Origin: Acridotheres tristis
Lineage: Eukaryota; Chordata; Aves; Passeriformes; Sturnidae
NCBI GenBank assembly: GCA_037013685.1
Contig: CM072891.1
Coordinates: forward strand, 9,090,501 to 9,154,500
Reading direction: 5' to 3'
Length of the DNA: 64,000 nucleotides
The first letter of the stretch is position 1. Each line of letters opens with the position of its first letter. Made by a program: the position numbers and the translations under genes. The notes under the pieces are model-generated. The model searched no databases. It had not been told where the DNA came from and saw only the letters and a program-made list of their open reading frames with translations. This document shows positions 1-10,999 of the stretch, piece by piece.

Positions 1-550
1 CAGCTTTCTCTTCCTTTTTTCTTACACTGGGCTTCTCTTTCTGCATACAGTTGCCCTTTTTAACTCAGAGACCTGTAACTTAACTCAGAAGGTGCTAGGA
101 TCGATTTTGTATTAATATTTGTCCCCAGAAAAATTATATACTGTTTGTCAGTATATAATTACAGATCTGTGTTTGGAGTCTATCACCTAAATGGCACATT
201 TATGATCTCCTCCAAAATTCATGAAAAAAAGAGGTGATTTGAGCAGGACTTTCAGAAAGAGATTAGAGTAACTTCAGAAATAAACATCCATGCATTTGAC
301 AGGGCTAGGTATCAAAAGATAATCCAGTATGTCATGTAAGTAACTCATGGTACTTTCCCAGAACCTAAATAAAATAGAAGAAATCTTAATGCTTTGAGGA
401 TATTTTGAGTCTGTTTACACATTCAATTAGTTTACCATCTAATGAGATAAGAATATATAATTATTTCTAATGCAGTGCTGCTGGGACATGGAACTCTTCC
501 AATGTAGTGATCCCTTATATACTGTGAATTGATTATTCTTGCTTTTAAAG
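1..550 (+). other. DNAL1: DNAL1 intron, 3' part
   Basis: This is the downstream part of the intron before the first visible DNAL1 exon, ending in an AG at 549-550. The preceding exon (human DASLSMLANC segment) was not found here and should lie upstream. No repeat or gene is recognised. Confidence 0.8.
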
Positions 551-606
551 GAAGCTATCGCTGTCTACAAACTGCATTGATAGAATCGCCAACTTGAACA
601 ACCTAA
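551..606 (+). CDS. DNAL1: DNAL1 exon (residues ~52-69)
   Basis: Encodes [18 protein letters not shown], one leucine-rich repeat. The acceptor is tgcttttaaag before 551 and the donor is GTAAGT at 607. The first base completes a Glu codon from the previous exon and the last A starts a Lys codon finished in the next exon. Confidence 0.95.
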
Positions 607-3600
607 GTAAGTGACAAGCCAGCTGTCCATTGTGTTTGTTTTCTAGTTGCCTGGTTAGGATATATGCCATCATTTGTTACATGTGTCCAGCTTTATTTAT
701 ACCTGTTATTACCCTTTTTTCAGTCCCTCTTCGTAGAACATTACAAGTGACCTTTAAAATGACCAGTCTTACTGCAGAATGCATGCTGAGCAGCAGTGGT
801 GTATTGCAGCAGGTATCCCTGCACTAGCCTTGGCAGTTGTGTCACAGTGCAGCAATCAAAAAATTCCATTCAGTAGGCTCTTCAGTACCCTCCCGTGGGC
901 CTTGCTGTGCTATTCAGCACCGAATCAGTTCTAAAGTGATGTTATTACCATTTTCCACACTCCTGATGGAGACAGTCTGCAGTTCAACCACTCTCCAAAT
1001 GCATTGTTGGTTGCAGGAAGGTTGGAATGTTGTAGACATGAGATGGAAAAATGTCATTGCACGTTGCAGAGGATTGGACATACTTGGTTTCATTTTATTC
1101 ATACTTTATAAGTGGATGTGCCACCTGTCTAGAAGTAGAGCTTCTCTTTCTTGGACAGCTGTCTTTGAAACTCTTGGGTTACTGACTTTGGAACAGAAGT
1201 TTTAATGGTCTGTCCATGCTAGCAAAGAGCTTCAGGTTTTGGATAGAGCTTCCAGACTTTTCTGTTCCTATTAAAATTCCAGCTGGATAGATAAGGAATC
1301 TGGAATCTCATCCTTTCCAACTGCACACCAAGAGATCTGTCAAAGAGCTTGATGAATTTATTTCTTTTTGTAATAAACTCCGACTTCAAAAGATTTGGAA
1401 ATACTAGCCAGGGAAAATTATCCCAGGAGCCTTTCCAAATAACTGTTCTGTAATACTTCAATTGAGTAACTATTATGAGAAAAAATAATTCAGCATTTAT
1501 ACACAGAAGTGAAACCAATGACATGTTTTAGTGGAATAAAACATTAAAAGCATTTAAAGTATCTTAAATATTTATAATAATGTAGATTCAAAATATCCAG
1601 TCTATACCAAGTACTTGATGCTAAAGCCAGACAAACTAGAACTAAGTTGAATGTCTCTCATCAGGCATCTGTAAGGCAGCTTTATATGCTGCCTCTATAT
1701 AGAAACCAAATCTGCTGCCTTAAAATAAGATCAGAATCGCTTTTGCCTGGAGAAGAAGGGATATGAATTATGTAAGATCAAAAGAAGCAAGTCAGCAGTT
1801 AGAGTTCAGGTGCAAGGTGAAATAATCATTTTTGTTCAGTATTTATCCAAACTGAATTTCAACTAGGTAACCTACACATGAGCAGCTTTGTATTCATGGG
1901 TGTATTTCTGAGCTTTCCCCTGCATCAATTCCTGCTGATCTGTTTAGGTCACGAGGTTTTGTTTCTGTTAGGTCTTTCTTTCTTAAGGCAGCCTGTTCAG
2001 AGTGCAATTTGTAAGCAGAATATGGCATTTTACCTGACTTATAGCATTTTCTTTTTTTTTAAAAAAAACCCCTGTTTATTAACAAGATTTTTTAAAAACA
2101 ATTTTTACAGAAAATTTGAGGATTCTGTCTTTGGGAAGAAATAACATAAAGAACTTGAATGGACTGGTAAGTGCTTTTTAGTATCATTTCTTCACTAATA
2201 AAATAGAATATGAGGTAATTAGCCTGTGTTCTTGCAAGTCTTTGCTGAATTCAATACAATTAATTGAATAAAAGGTTAGGCACTAACCTTTTACATTCTC
2301 CTTTTGTTATCATCTGTTCCCCCTCTTTTATGTTAACTGGCACCTGGAGCAGTATGGCTTTAGAGTGGATGGTGGCAAGACTGAGTCTACCTAGTAGGGG
2401 AAAATTAGTTGAGAAAGAATTAGATCAATTTTGTTGCATTTGGCCAGAAGAATACTTTTTTCAATCAGTATTTTTTACATGAATATATAAATTATTTTCT
2501 TTCTCAAGAGATACTGTTTCTCCTCAAAGCTGTTCTCACCGTCAGAGATGCCATATCTCTTAAATGTAAAATGCAGAGTTAGTGGGTAATGACTGGTTTA
2601 AAAAAAACCTCACTTTTGAGAGAATTATGAATGTGATTTCTGTCCAGCAAACACAAACATACCAGAATATACCAGAATAAATAATGCTCTCACTCTGTAT
2701 AACATCCTGTCCAAAGCAGTTGTTGAATTGCATTCTCTTCACATATGCTTGCAGTGCACAAGTAGGCAGATTTTTCTCCTCTGCCCCTATGCCTTAAGAA
2801 CTACTCCAGCCAGCTACATCTTGTTTTATTCTAATATAGCAATTTCTGTCCTCCTTACATATATTTGCATATATAACTTTGCCTTTTAATTTCCATGAGC
2901 ATTTGCCATGCCTAAGAACTAGGCACTTGCTTAAAAGGAAATGAGGACCATATACCTTAGTATTTTCTCACCTGTAGAAGGTGAAGAAAGAGTATGAATA
3001 ATAAGGAAGATGTACTTCTGCTTATCTGAGTAGTCCTGTCATTTTCCAGGAGGCAGTTGCTGAAACTCTAGAGGAGCTGTGGATCTCATACAACTTAATT
3101 GAGAAACTGAGGGGTATCCGTGTAATGAAGAAACTGAAGGTTCTTTATATGTCAAATAATTTGGTGAAAGACTGGGGTAAGCCATGCATCTCTACTCTAT
3201 AGAGACTTCTGTAGTATGGTGAATGCATGAGTTAAGTCACTAAGTGAAAAATAGTGCTGTATCTCATGGAGCTTTGATTCTACCTGACAAGCCTGCAGAC
3301 ATGTGCAAAATCTCTCAATATCCACTCATGCAAGAGAGTAAAAATAGTTACAATATTGAATTTAACTTCTAAGTCCAATTAAGTTCATGCTTTGAATCAT
3401 GTTTCTTCAACCTCTATTAAAACACATCCCTATTCTTTAACCTGACACCAGTTAGAGCCCAAGCAATTCCTCTCCTGTTGTATCCCATGCTCTTCATGTT
3501 TGCACTGAGTGTGAAAGGAATGTGTGGGGCAGATGTACTTCCCATGTTCCACAGTCTGGTTGTGTTTTCACCTTTGTGGTTGCAGCAGAGTTTGTGAGAC

Positions 3601-5176
3601 TGGCAGAGCTGCCAGTACTAGAGGAGCTGGTGTTTGTAGGCAATCCACTACAAGAGAAATTTGCCGCTGATCAGAACAGTTGGATTGAAGAAGCAACCAA
3701 ACGGGTACCCAAGCTGAAAAAGCTGGATGGTGAGTTTGGGGCATGAGGCAATTGGGGTGAGTTAAAAGCTTAATATAGAGACAACCACAGGGAAATTAAA
3801 CACAACCTCAGAGATTCATCTGTGTGCCCAGGAAATTAATATTCCTCCCTCCTCTTCAGAATTATTCAGAAGTAGTTATTGAGATCCTGGCCACAGTGTT
3901 TGATGGATTTTAGAGTGTTAAATCCAAGTGGTCTTGCAACCAACAGTTGGGCATTATTCTGTAGTTACCCAAGTAGTTTTATCAAATACCTAATAGGGAG
4001 TGGAAAGATTTAGCATTAAATAAATTAACAAGGCTTTCATCTGCCAAGTTGAATTACTGTTTTCCCAACAAAAGAGGTGAAATGAGAAAATGGAGATAGG
4101 CAGGGATATGCTCTGATTTGCTTGTGATGCAAGGGCAAATTTTCAAAACTGCATGCAAATTTCCTAAATGCATGAATATCCCCCTCCATTACTGCAGTAA
4201 GCCTCAATTTGTGAGCTGTCCTCTCCTATTTAAGACATTAGTATGAAAAAATATTCAACTATTCAGTGACTAAAAATTAGATAATTTTGAAATCTACTTT
4301 TAAGTATGTTAATTCCTGTCAATGGAGATGTTAGCTGTTCACTATTATCCCCTGCTTACTAAAGCAATGAAGGGGAGAGGAGGAGTGGTAAAACTAATAC
4401 AGATTCAGGATAACAGCAGGGAAGGGAAGAGTGCAGGCATGTCAACAAGAGGAGACAGCTTCACTACAGGGAGCAGTGGGTGGGAAACCTATTACCAGAT
4501 TCTATCTAAAACCAGCTCAACTGCAGTAAAAAACATTATTAGAAAGTGGAATCCTGATGAGAGAATTGCACTACTAGGAAGGATGGCCTGGAGTGGTCCA
4601 TTTGCTGTTGTAGTAGAAGTTTTGAATATAAAACAAAAAACTGAAGAGGGCACATATCTGTGGGCAAAAAGTGCCCTTGGTAGTATAAGGTTATAAGGTA
4701 GTATAAGGTTACTAACCACACTAAACCTTGGGCATAAATGTCCTGGAAAAGGCAGCTCAAAGTAGGGGCCCCACAAGAGAAGGCTGATATGCTGATTGGT
4801 TATTAGCAGTTAAGCTGCTCTGGTGCATCTCCCAAAGACTAAGTGAGGCTGATCTTTGCAGACCCTGCTTTAGTAGCTTCTTATTCCCTGTTACCCAAGA
4901 CATTGGAAAAACATCCAAGAGAGGAGCTCATCAGTAGAAGGCTTTTCTAGTTAAAACCTGTTGAGGTATGCAGAAGTTCATGTTGGTTAGAAACAGGCAG
5001 GAAATACAACTCTAGACTCTTTCCAACAGGACAGATAAGCTTTCAGGCAGATCATAATTAATTATGTCTTCCTCTTCTTCTTTTCCTCTTTTTTTTCCCT
5101 CCTAGGTACCTTAGTTGTTAAAGAAGAAGAGGAAGAAGGAGCAGAAGGAGTGGAAGGAGCAGAAGGAGGAATCTGA
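551..5176 (+). CDS. DNAL1: DNAL1, dynein axonemal light chain 1 (3' part: last five coding exons)
   Basis: Coding exons lie at 551-606, 2111-2166, 3050-3176, 3586-3729 and 5106-5176 (TGA at 5174-5176). All four introns are GT-AG and the phases fit. The product is the leucine-rich-repeat light chain that binds the outer-arm dynein heavy chain motor domain and microtubules in motile cilia. Aligned by memory to human DNAL1 (190 aa), the window encodes about residue 52 to 201. It includes the LRR strands ([36 protein letters not shown]) and the capping segment ending in [11 protein letters not shown]. Asn150, mutated in human primary ciliary dyskinesia (N150S), falls in VFVGNPL and is conserved. 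The first ~51 residues are encoded left of the window. The C-terminal tail is longer and more acidic than in human. The identification is very secure; exon edges come from splice consensus and homology. Confidence 0.96.
607..2110 (+). other. DNAL1: DNAL1 intron, non-coding
   Basis: Intron of 1504 bp. Open frames inside it (for example 837-1205) show no recognisable domain and have no conserved counterpart. No repeat family is recognised. Confidence 0.85.
2111..2166 (+). CDS. DNAL1: DNAL1 exon (residues ~70-88)
   Basis: Encodes [19 protein letters not shown], nearly identical to human. Acceptor tttttacag precedes 2111; donor GTAAGT is at 2167. It is 56 bp, the same length as the preceding exon, and each covers about one LRR. 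Confidence 0.96.
2167..3049 (+). other. DNAL1: DNAL1 intron, non-coding
   Basis: Intron of 883 bp with acceptor attttccag. Nothing further is seen. Confidence 0.85.
3050..3176 (+). CDS. DNAL1: DNAL1 exon (residues ~89-130)
   Basis: Encodes 42 residues beginning [15 protein letters not shown] and ending NNLVKDW. It covers two repeats of the LRR sheet, including the conserved W-I-S-Y-N strand. It starts in phase 0 and ends one base into the next codon, before GTAAGC. Confidence 0.97.
3177..3585 (+). other. DNAL1: DNAL1 intron, non-coding
   Basis: Intron of 409 bp. An open frame from 3522 runs through the acceptor into the next exon; the part before 3586 is intronic. Nothing else is seen. Confidence 0.85.
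3586..3729 (+). CDS. DNAL1: DNAL1 exon (residues ~131-179)
   Basis: Encodes [20 protein letters not shown] and the following segment through [11 protein letters not shown]. The acceptor is ggttgcag before 3586 and the donor is GTGAGT at 3730. It carries the last LRR and its cap, with Asn150 of the disease-linked position conserved. Confidence 0.97.
3730..5105 (+). other. DNAL1: DNAL1 last intron, non-coding
   Basis: Intron of 1376 bp ending in a long pyrimidine tract (about 5066-5103) and AG at 5104-5105. The 124-codon open frame at 4322-4696 has no recognisable domain. A short direct repeat of tagtataaggtta lies near 4681-4710. Confidence 0.85.
5106..5176 (+). CDS. DNAL1: DNAL1 terminal coding exon with acidic Gly/Glu tail
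   Basis: Encodes [20 protein letters not shown] followed by a short end and TGA at 5174-5176. The start TLVVK matches human TPVIK. The human tail is a brief DEEED stretch, whereas here an E5 run is followed by a repeated GAEG/GVEG pattern, about 11 residues longer. The expansion looks like replication slippage in GAA/GGA codons. Confidence 0.93.
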
Positions 5177-5203
5177 TGACACTTTCTTGTTGTGTCTTAA
5201 ATT

Positions 5204-5209
5204 ATTAAA
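5204..5209 (+). promoter_or_regulatory. DNAL1: Possible proximal DNAL1 poly(A) signal (ATTAAA)
   Basis: ATTAAA lies 28 bp after the stop codon. It is a common variant hexamer and could give a very short 3' UTR. Sequence alone cannot show use. Confidence 0.3.
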
Positions 5210-6167
5210 GTAACTCCAGATAGCTTGGCACATACACTTTTATAAAAGTATCTGTTTTGAAGAAAATCTTTGGGCAGTTTTTACAAGACCAGCTTATCTC
5301 CACAGTCTCTCACCCAAAGAGTTAGTTACCAAAAATTGCTCACACTGGTTTGTCAAGCTTATGACACCTTCTGTAGAGACTAGTGGAGCTGAGTTTACTT
5401 GCTGTTTGGCTAGCAAGAGATCTTTATTTAAATTAATACATAGCTATTTTTTAATGCCTGATTAGTGGTGCTTGTTGTTTACTCTTGGGTTATAAAAGAA
5501 CTGGTTTAGCTTATTTGGTGCTGCTGGCCAACATTGAATTGGAAACTCTGAGGCCGGAAGAATAATGTTGTGGTTTAGAGACACCTGACAAGCTTTTTTG
5601 TGTTTAATTTTGTCATGGGACTTTCTCAATATTTTTAATATGTGAGTTTGCCTTTTCATTCCTTGAAGTGTTATGCCAAACAGGCCCAGAGGTTGCAGAC
5701 ATACACACAAGAAGGTATTGGTCTGATGAGCGCTTGTTCCTGGCCTTAAGTTTTGAAATGGGCTTCTCACATTGGAACTCAACTGCATTGCTTAGAGCCA
5801 TGTATAACTTATAAATTTATTTATTTTTTAAGAGGCAGTGGGAATTCTTTGCATGGTTTCAGTAAGACTAAAATATCTGCTAACTTTGTCTCTTAGTAAG
5901 AAATTACTTTAGATTGGAATATGTGGCCTATTAGCCTGCAGCTGGTTTCTGGCTTTGGATTGGGTCACTGGTGGATGTAATCCTCCTCAGCTCTGGAATC
6001 TTCCTATAACTAAGTAGGCTGATAGTAACAGAGAAACTAACAGCAAACAGAACTCCTGGGCTCAAGGAGAGAAAAATTTGATTTTGGGGATAAAATTTCA
6101 TTCCTTGTGAAAGCACAGGTGAGAGAAAGTATACATAGTTAGTGGGAACAGTGAGGTGAGATCAGAT

Positions 6168-6255
6168 TGAGATGAGATGAGATGAGATGAGATGAGATGA
6201 GATGAGATGAGATGAGATGAGATGAGATGAGATGAGATGAGATGAGATGAGATGA
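6168..6255 (+). repeat. (TGAGA)n pentanucleotide array, about 17.6 units
   Basis: An uninterrupted 88 bp run of TGAGA (equally GATGA or GAGAT), flanked by a degenerate start (gagatcagattgaga) and end (gatgatgaga). Its purity suggests recent slippage and likely length variation. It lies 1 kb after the DNAL1 stop, possibly inside its 3' UTR. Confidence 0.97.
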
Positions 6256-9200
6256 TGAGAAGTGGGTATTGGTAAAGAAAGTATTGAAGAGGTACCGAAT
6301 GTGCTATATTGCAGGGTAACCAGTTTTAGTAAAGCCCCCTTATGTGGCTACTTCTAAAAAGCATTCAATAACGATGAAGACATACCTGATTGCACTCTGG
6401 GATGCCAATAGTGTGTTTTTTCTTCTCTTTGGGAGTTATCTGAATAGATTTTTCTGCAGTTCCTTTTTGGTTTTTTAACAAGCTTTTCTTCTGATTTGTG
6501 GTACCATCTTTTTTTAAATTGAAGTGGCAATAAGTGTATCTGCTGGTTCCAGCCCAGGCATAGAAGGCATGGGGGTAGAATGCCACTCTTCAAGTTATTT
6601 TGTTTGTGAATGTGTGGCAGGAGTCAAAGTCTTGGAAGTCAAGTTCAGAGATGAAATGGTAGAATTGGCACAGGCCACAGTGGTACTGATCTCAAGCTCC
6701 AGGTATAATTGTAGTAGGTGATTCTCTCTAATGAGTTTCTAAGTGTACACTGTGAAGTAGATGATTACAAGACAATCACAGTTTAGTTTCAATATATTGC
6801 TACTTCATCGGTGATTATTAGGGGAATTCTAAAGCATTCTGATTTAAGTTGGCATTTGCTGAAGAGGTCTGAGTTTGATTTGGATCTGTTACTAAAAGTA
6901 AGGTCAAGAGTACTATGGCAAAAACTCTGGACATTCTTCACCCAGCACAAACTATTTCCAGGCAGCTTTACCAGAAACTGCTTTCTTAGTTAGCTAGTTC
7001 ACTGGATTTAGACAACTTCATTTTCGTTTGTTATTTCTTTAGAAGTATTCTCCTAGCTTTATCATGAGTTAAAGGCAGCATTGACCAAGCAGCACTATGG
7101 AGGAGTGTCTACAGTCAGCAGCCATTTCACAGGTCTTTTGGAGCCAACCACTCTTGGCAAGGTGGGTGAGCTTGGGCAGTACAGAGCCCGTGGCACACTT
7201 AGGCCCTGCTGGCCCCATCTGCTGAGGAGGCCCACAGGGGATTGGCTGTGCCCTTGATGACTGCAGTTAAAAGTGTGGCTCATGTGAGCCAGAGATTGAC
7301 TGACTCAAAATTTGCCTTCTGAATGTTCCCAACAAGCAGAAATTCCAAATTTGTCTCTTGTGTTTGGAGATATTTTCAGACTAGACCACATGGTGCACTT
7401 CTAGTGCTGGCCACAAAGTGGTTGAAGCTGTGGAGCTGCTCTCTCCCAGCACAGCTGCAAGAGGTGTTTATGGCTGGGTTAGCTCCACAGGACTGTGACA
7501 GGACAGAAAGGGAGTGACGAGCACAATCCAATGCCAAGTAATCCTGCTGGCTGATTCTTTAAATATGGTCTCAGTCTGTACATTTCTGAGGGTTTTGTTA
7601 TATACAGCAAATACTCTACACTTTGGCGGTATTGGGACATTCTGAGAGAGGAACAGAAACTTAAGTGTTCTGACTATGTTGTAATGACTGGAGTGAAATA
7701 CAGATCCGTTGACAAGTTATGAGGGTTAAGAGCAGTTCCTGGCTCTTGTAAGTCAGCAGCAGAGCTGCAGCTATGGGAATCAGCCCAAAACTATCATAGG
7801 TGGTGGTAGAGCTGGGTGCATTGTGTGGCCCACTGGCATTGGTGCTTTCCATGGATGAAATGGCACAAATTCTCTAGCTCTTTTCTTTGGGGGCTGCATT
7901 GTAAATACCAACAAAAAAGGAAAAAAAAAAATCATTATTGAAGGAAGGGAGCATCCAGTCTTAACCTATAATTTAAAACCCTTCTGATAAAAACTATGTG
8001 TCAGTTTCATTGAAACAATACAGTAAGGAAAGAATTTACTCTGGCTTTTGTTTGCCAGGAGATGCTTCATCTCAAAAGCTGGTAGCTTCACTTTACTTTG
8101 CTTTGCTTAATGAGTCATGATTACTCTGAAGAACAAAACAACCCCCCTCAAACTTTTTCTCCCCCAAAGTAAAGTTTCCCTAAACTTTTAAATTTGCACT
8201 TTAAAATTAGGCAGTGGATGTGGTGGAAGACATGGAGAGGTGGTAGAATTAAAGCAGCTGGTGCATAACACATCACATCCACTGAAATAGTAATCACACT
8301 ATTCATGGATGAAAAGAGCACCAAGTAAAATGTGCAAGCCATGTGGAATTCTGCTTTTCCCAGTGAAGTTACAGAGGACTAGCATCCACTTTATTCCTTA
8401 CAGAAATATCCTAAAATTAAATTAGTGGTAGCAACTAGCTAGGTTTTTTGCTTGCTTGTTGGCACACTCATCTGTCTTCAAAGAGCTGATTGATATATGC
8501 AATGATTATTGAGAACTGATGGAAAAATGACAGAAGAGACCTGAGAACCAGCAGGTGACTCAGGTTACACTACAAGTAGGCTCATCTAGAAAAACTCCAA
8601 GCAAGAGAGCACTTTTAACATCCCCTTTGGCAATCTTTTGTATACAGTAATTTTGTAGCATGAAAAACTGTTAAATTTGCTGTGTTTAAATTATTTAGGC
8701 CTATGTTTATAAATGTTATTCTGTGAAACTTGTTCAAAAATAATATAAGCTTATTTTCTACAAATGTCTTTGGCTGATGTGTAATGAAATAGTTCAGCTT
8801 GTGAAGAGTATTTGGAAACTAAATTTTGTTCTCATTAAACTTTCCTAGCTGCTCAGGAAGCAATGTATTTATAGTATGATAGCATGTAAATGCTGTTCCT
8901 TATTGCCTCTATATTTTAGAATAGAAAATAACTTAAGGCTTTAAAAATGCTGATATATTGTGATTGTTGTCATCTGATACATAAATATTTTTCAATCTTT
9001 TAAGACGTTGGTTGTCAGAATTTGTTCTTAGGTCCTAAAAGAAAAATCTACTACTTCTATATGTGGAAAAAATCCATATAAGTTAGAGAAATGGCTGGTC
9101 TTTCTTCAGTAGAGAACTACTAATTAACTTCAGACTTAATTTCTGTTAACAGTAATATACAATCAGTTTCATTAAACCCAAACAGGGGACGGCTAACTGG

Positions 9201-10745
9201 TTCATAAGCTTCTCTAATAGAAACTTCAGCCTTCAGTAGACCATGTCACTGAAATGTAATTTCAAAACTCTGATATAAAGAAAACTCTTCCTAGCCCACA
9301 GCAGCTGGTCTCAGTAATGACAAGAGCAGCATCCCACAGTGATAGCAGTAAATCTATTTAGAAAACATGTAGGGAGTTACTGCAGAACAACTCCTCACAG
9401 TACCACTAACTCAAAGCTTACTAATCGCTAAAATGCTTTATAAGGTTTCTTTCAGTAGCTGAAATAACTTTTAGAACCTTGGGCTTAGATCCAGCAGTTA
9501 AAAAAAATAGAACACAAATTGCCCAAAATATGTGGGTTTTTTGATTGTCCAAGGTTTGTTTGCACAGCCTTAGATTTGGTGTAAAGTACTACACTTCAGC
9601 CAGCTGGTTTTGACAGGGAGGCAAATGCACGACTTAAAGTGCTGGCCTGCTATCTCAAGTGAAGGCTTCGGTGTTCCCTGTCTCTTCATGCACTAAGCAA
9701 AATACTTTTTTCTCCAAATGCTATTGCTGATCAACTGCTAGAGGCACAGGACTAAACTAAAGCAAGGACTTCTACACTGAGCTGAAAAAATTAGTGTTTT
9801 CATGTCTTAGGCTGAGTCTTTCTCCTGCCACCTTTGCCAAAAATATTGAAATGAAAAAGTCTGCATAAATTAACAGGTGTGCTGCCTTAGATCGTTAAGT
9901 GCAATCTCACAGGAGACCAGTCAGGCACTAATACACATTTCTGCCTCTGCTTTATGTAGCATTTACAGCTTTTAAAGACATCATGCCCATAGGTGTGAGA
10001 ACACCTGTGCAGCCTTGTTAACAAAAAAGTAAAGGGGAAGATGTTTTGAGGACAGACAGAAGCTTATTTAAAATCCACACCAAGAGATCCAACTCCTGCC
10101 AGAAGAAACAAAATAATGCACTCTGTAACAAAACCCCCCCTTAGATTCAGGTAACATCTAAGTACCTCTAAGACAGTATTTACTAAAAGTTTTTTCAAAC
10201 TTTGTCACTGAAAAGTGAGACACAGTATGATCAACAACTGAAGCCATCCCAGAATCCACATCTGATGCAGGTACTGAGTTACTCCATGATGTCTTTGCCT
10301 TGCCCATGGTCTTTGTAGTTGTTTCAGGTAGTGTCAGAATCCCACCAGCCTTATTTTCAGCACAGCAGACTCAGAACTATTCCCCAGGAATTCCTAGTAC
10401 ACTGTCAAGGTTGTTTCTGTCTTTCTGGGAGGGTGCTCGGCTTGGAGTGGGGCACACATCCCATCAACACTTCTGTGAAGCAGTGGAGCTGCAGATTTCC
10501 CTGCTCTCCTGCAGCCACATGTGCTGGTTACTTTCTTGGATGTAAGACATAAAACACACTGCAGGCTTGTGATCGAGGAACAGCCTCGAGGGCTGCTCTG
10601 GGAAACACAGGCAGGCAGGAAGAGAGATCAGACCAGCCAGAAGGACTCAGGACAGCCTCCTGTGCATCACAGCCTGCACAAGCTACCAGCCACTCCTCAT
10701 ACCACCAAAAAACTCAGCTAAGAAACTATTTTTTAAACCTCATTT

Positions 10746-10751
10746 AATAAA
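10746..10751 (+). promoter_or_regulatory. DNAL1: Candidate distal DNAL1 poly(A) signal (AATAAA)
   Basis: This is the first canonical AATAAA I find on the plus strand after the DNAL1 stop, followed by a T-run (ggttttttag). A second copy is at 10864-10869. Either would end DNAL1 just before the MIDEAS 3' end. Confidence 0.4.
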
Positions 10752-10999
10752 AGGTTTTTTAGATATATAGAGGATATTAAGTAAATAAGTTACATAGTAC
10801 ATTACAATCACATCTGCAAGATTTCCTTTAGTGTATTAATATTTTATAAAAAAGCACACAAAAAATAAATTCAGTCCAGTCTATCACAACTGTACAGCAA
10901 CAGGTAAATATATTTATATATGTACATTTTAAACATGTAACAGTCTTTTAAAAGGTGCCCTAGGCAGCAGACACACAAAAGGAAGTGTCTGCTCACTTG

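Larger units (their letters stand above)
5177..10770 (+). other. DNAL1: Probable long DNAL1 3' UTR and intergenic sequence
   Basis: About 5.6 kb downstream of the DNAL1 stop with no supported coding region on either strand. A variant poly(A) signal ATTAAA lies at 5204-5209, only 28 bp after the stop. The first canonical plus-strand AATAAA I find is at 10746-10751. Short and long 3' UTR forms are both possible. The PNMA1 gene found in this interval in human is not seen. The (TGAGA)n array lies within it. The UTR extent is inferred, not shown. Confidence 0.55.

Noticed and set aside
837..1205. 122-codon open frame in a DNAL1 intron
   Set aside because: It is intronic, has no domain, and overlaps other chance frames on the opposite strand.
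4322..4696. 124-codon open frame in the last DNAL1 intron
   Set aside because: It lies inside a well-defined intron and its translation resembles no family I know.
7095..7283. GC-richer minus-strand frame downstream of DNAL1
   Set aside because: There is no recognised domain or repeat match, and it probably lies in the 3' UTR or intergenic sequence.
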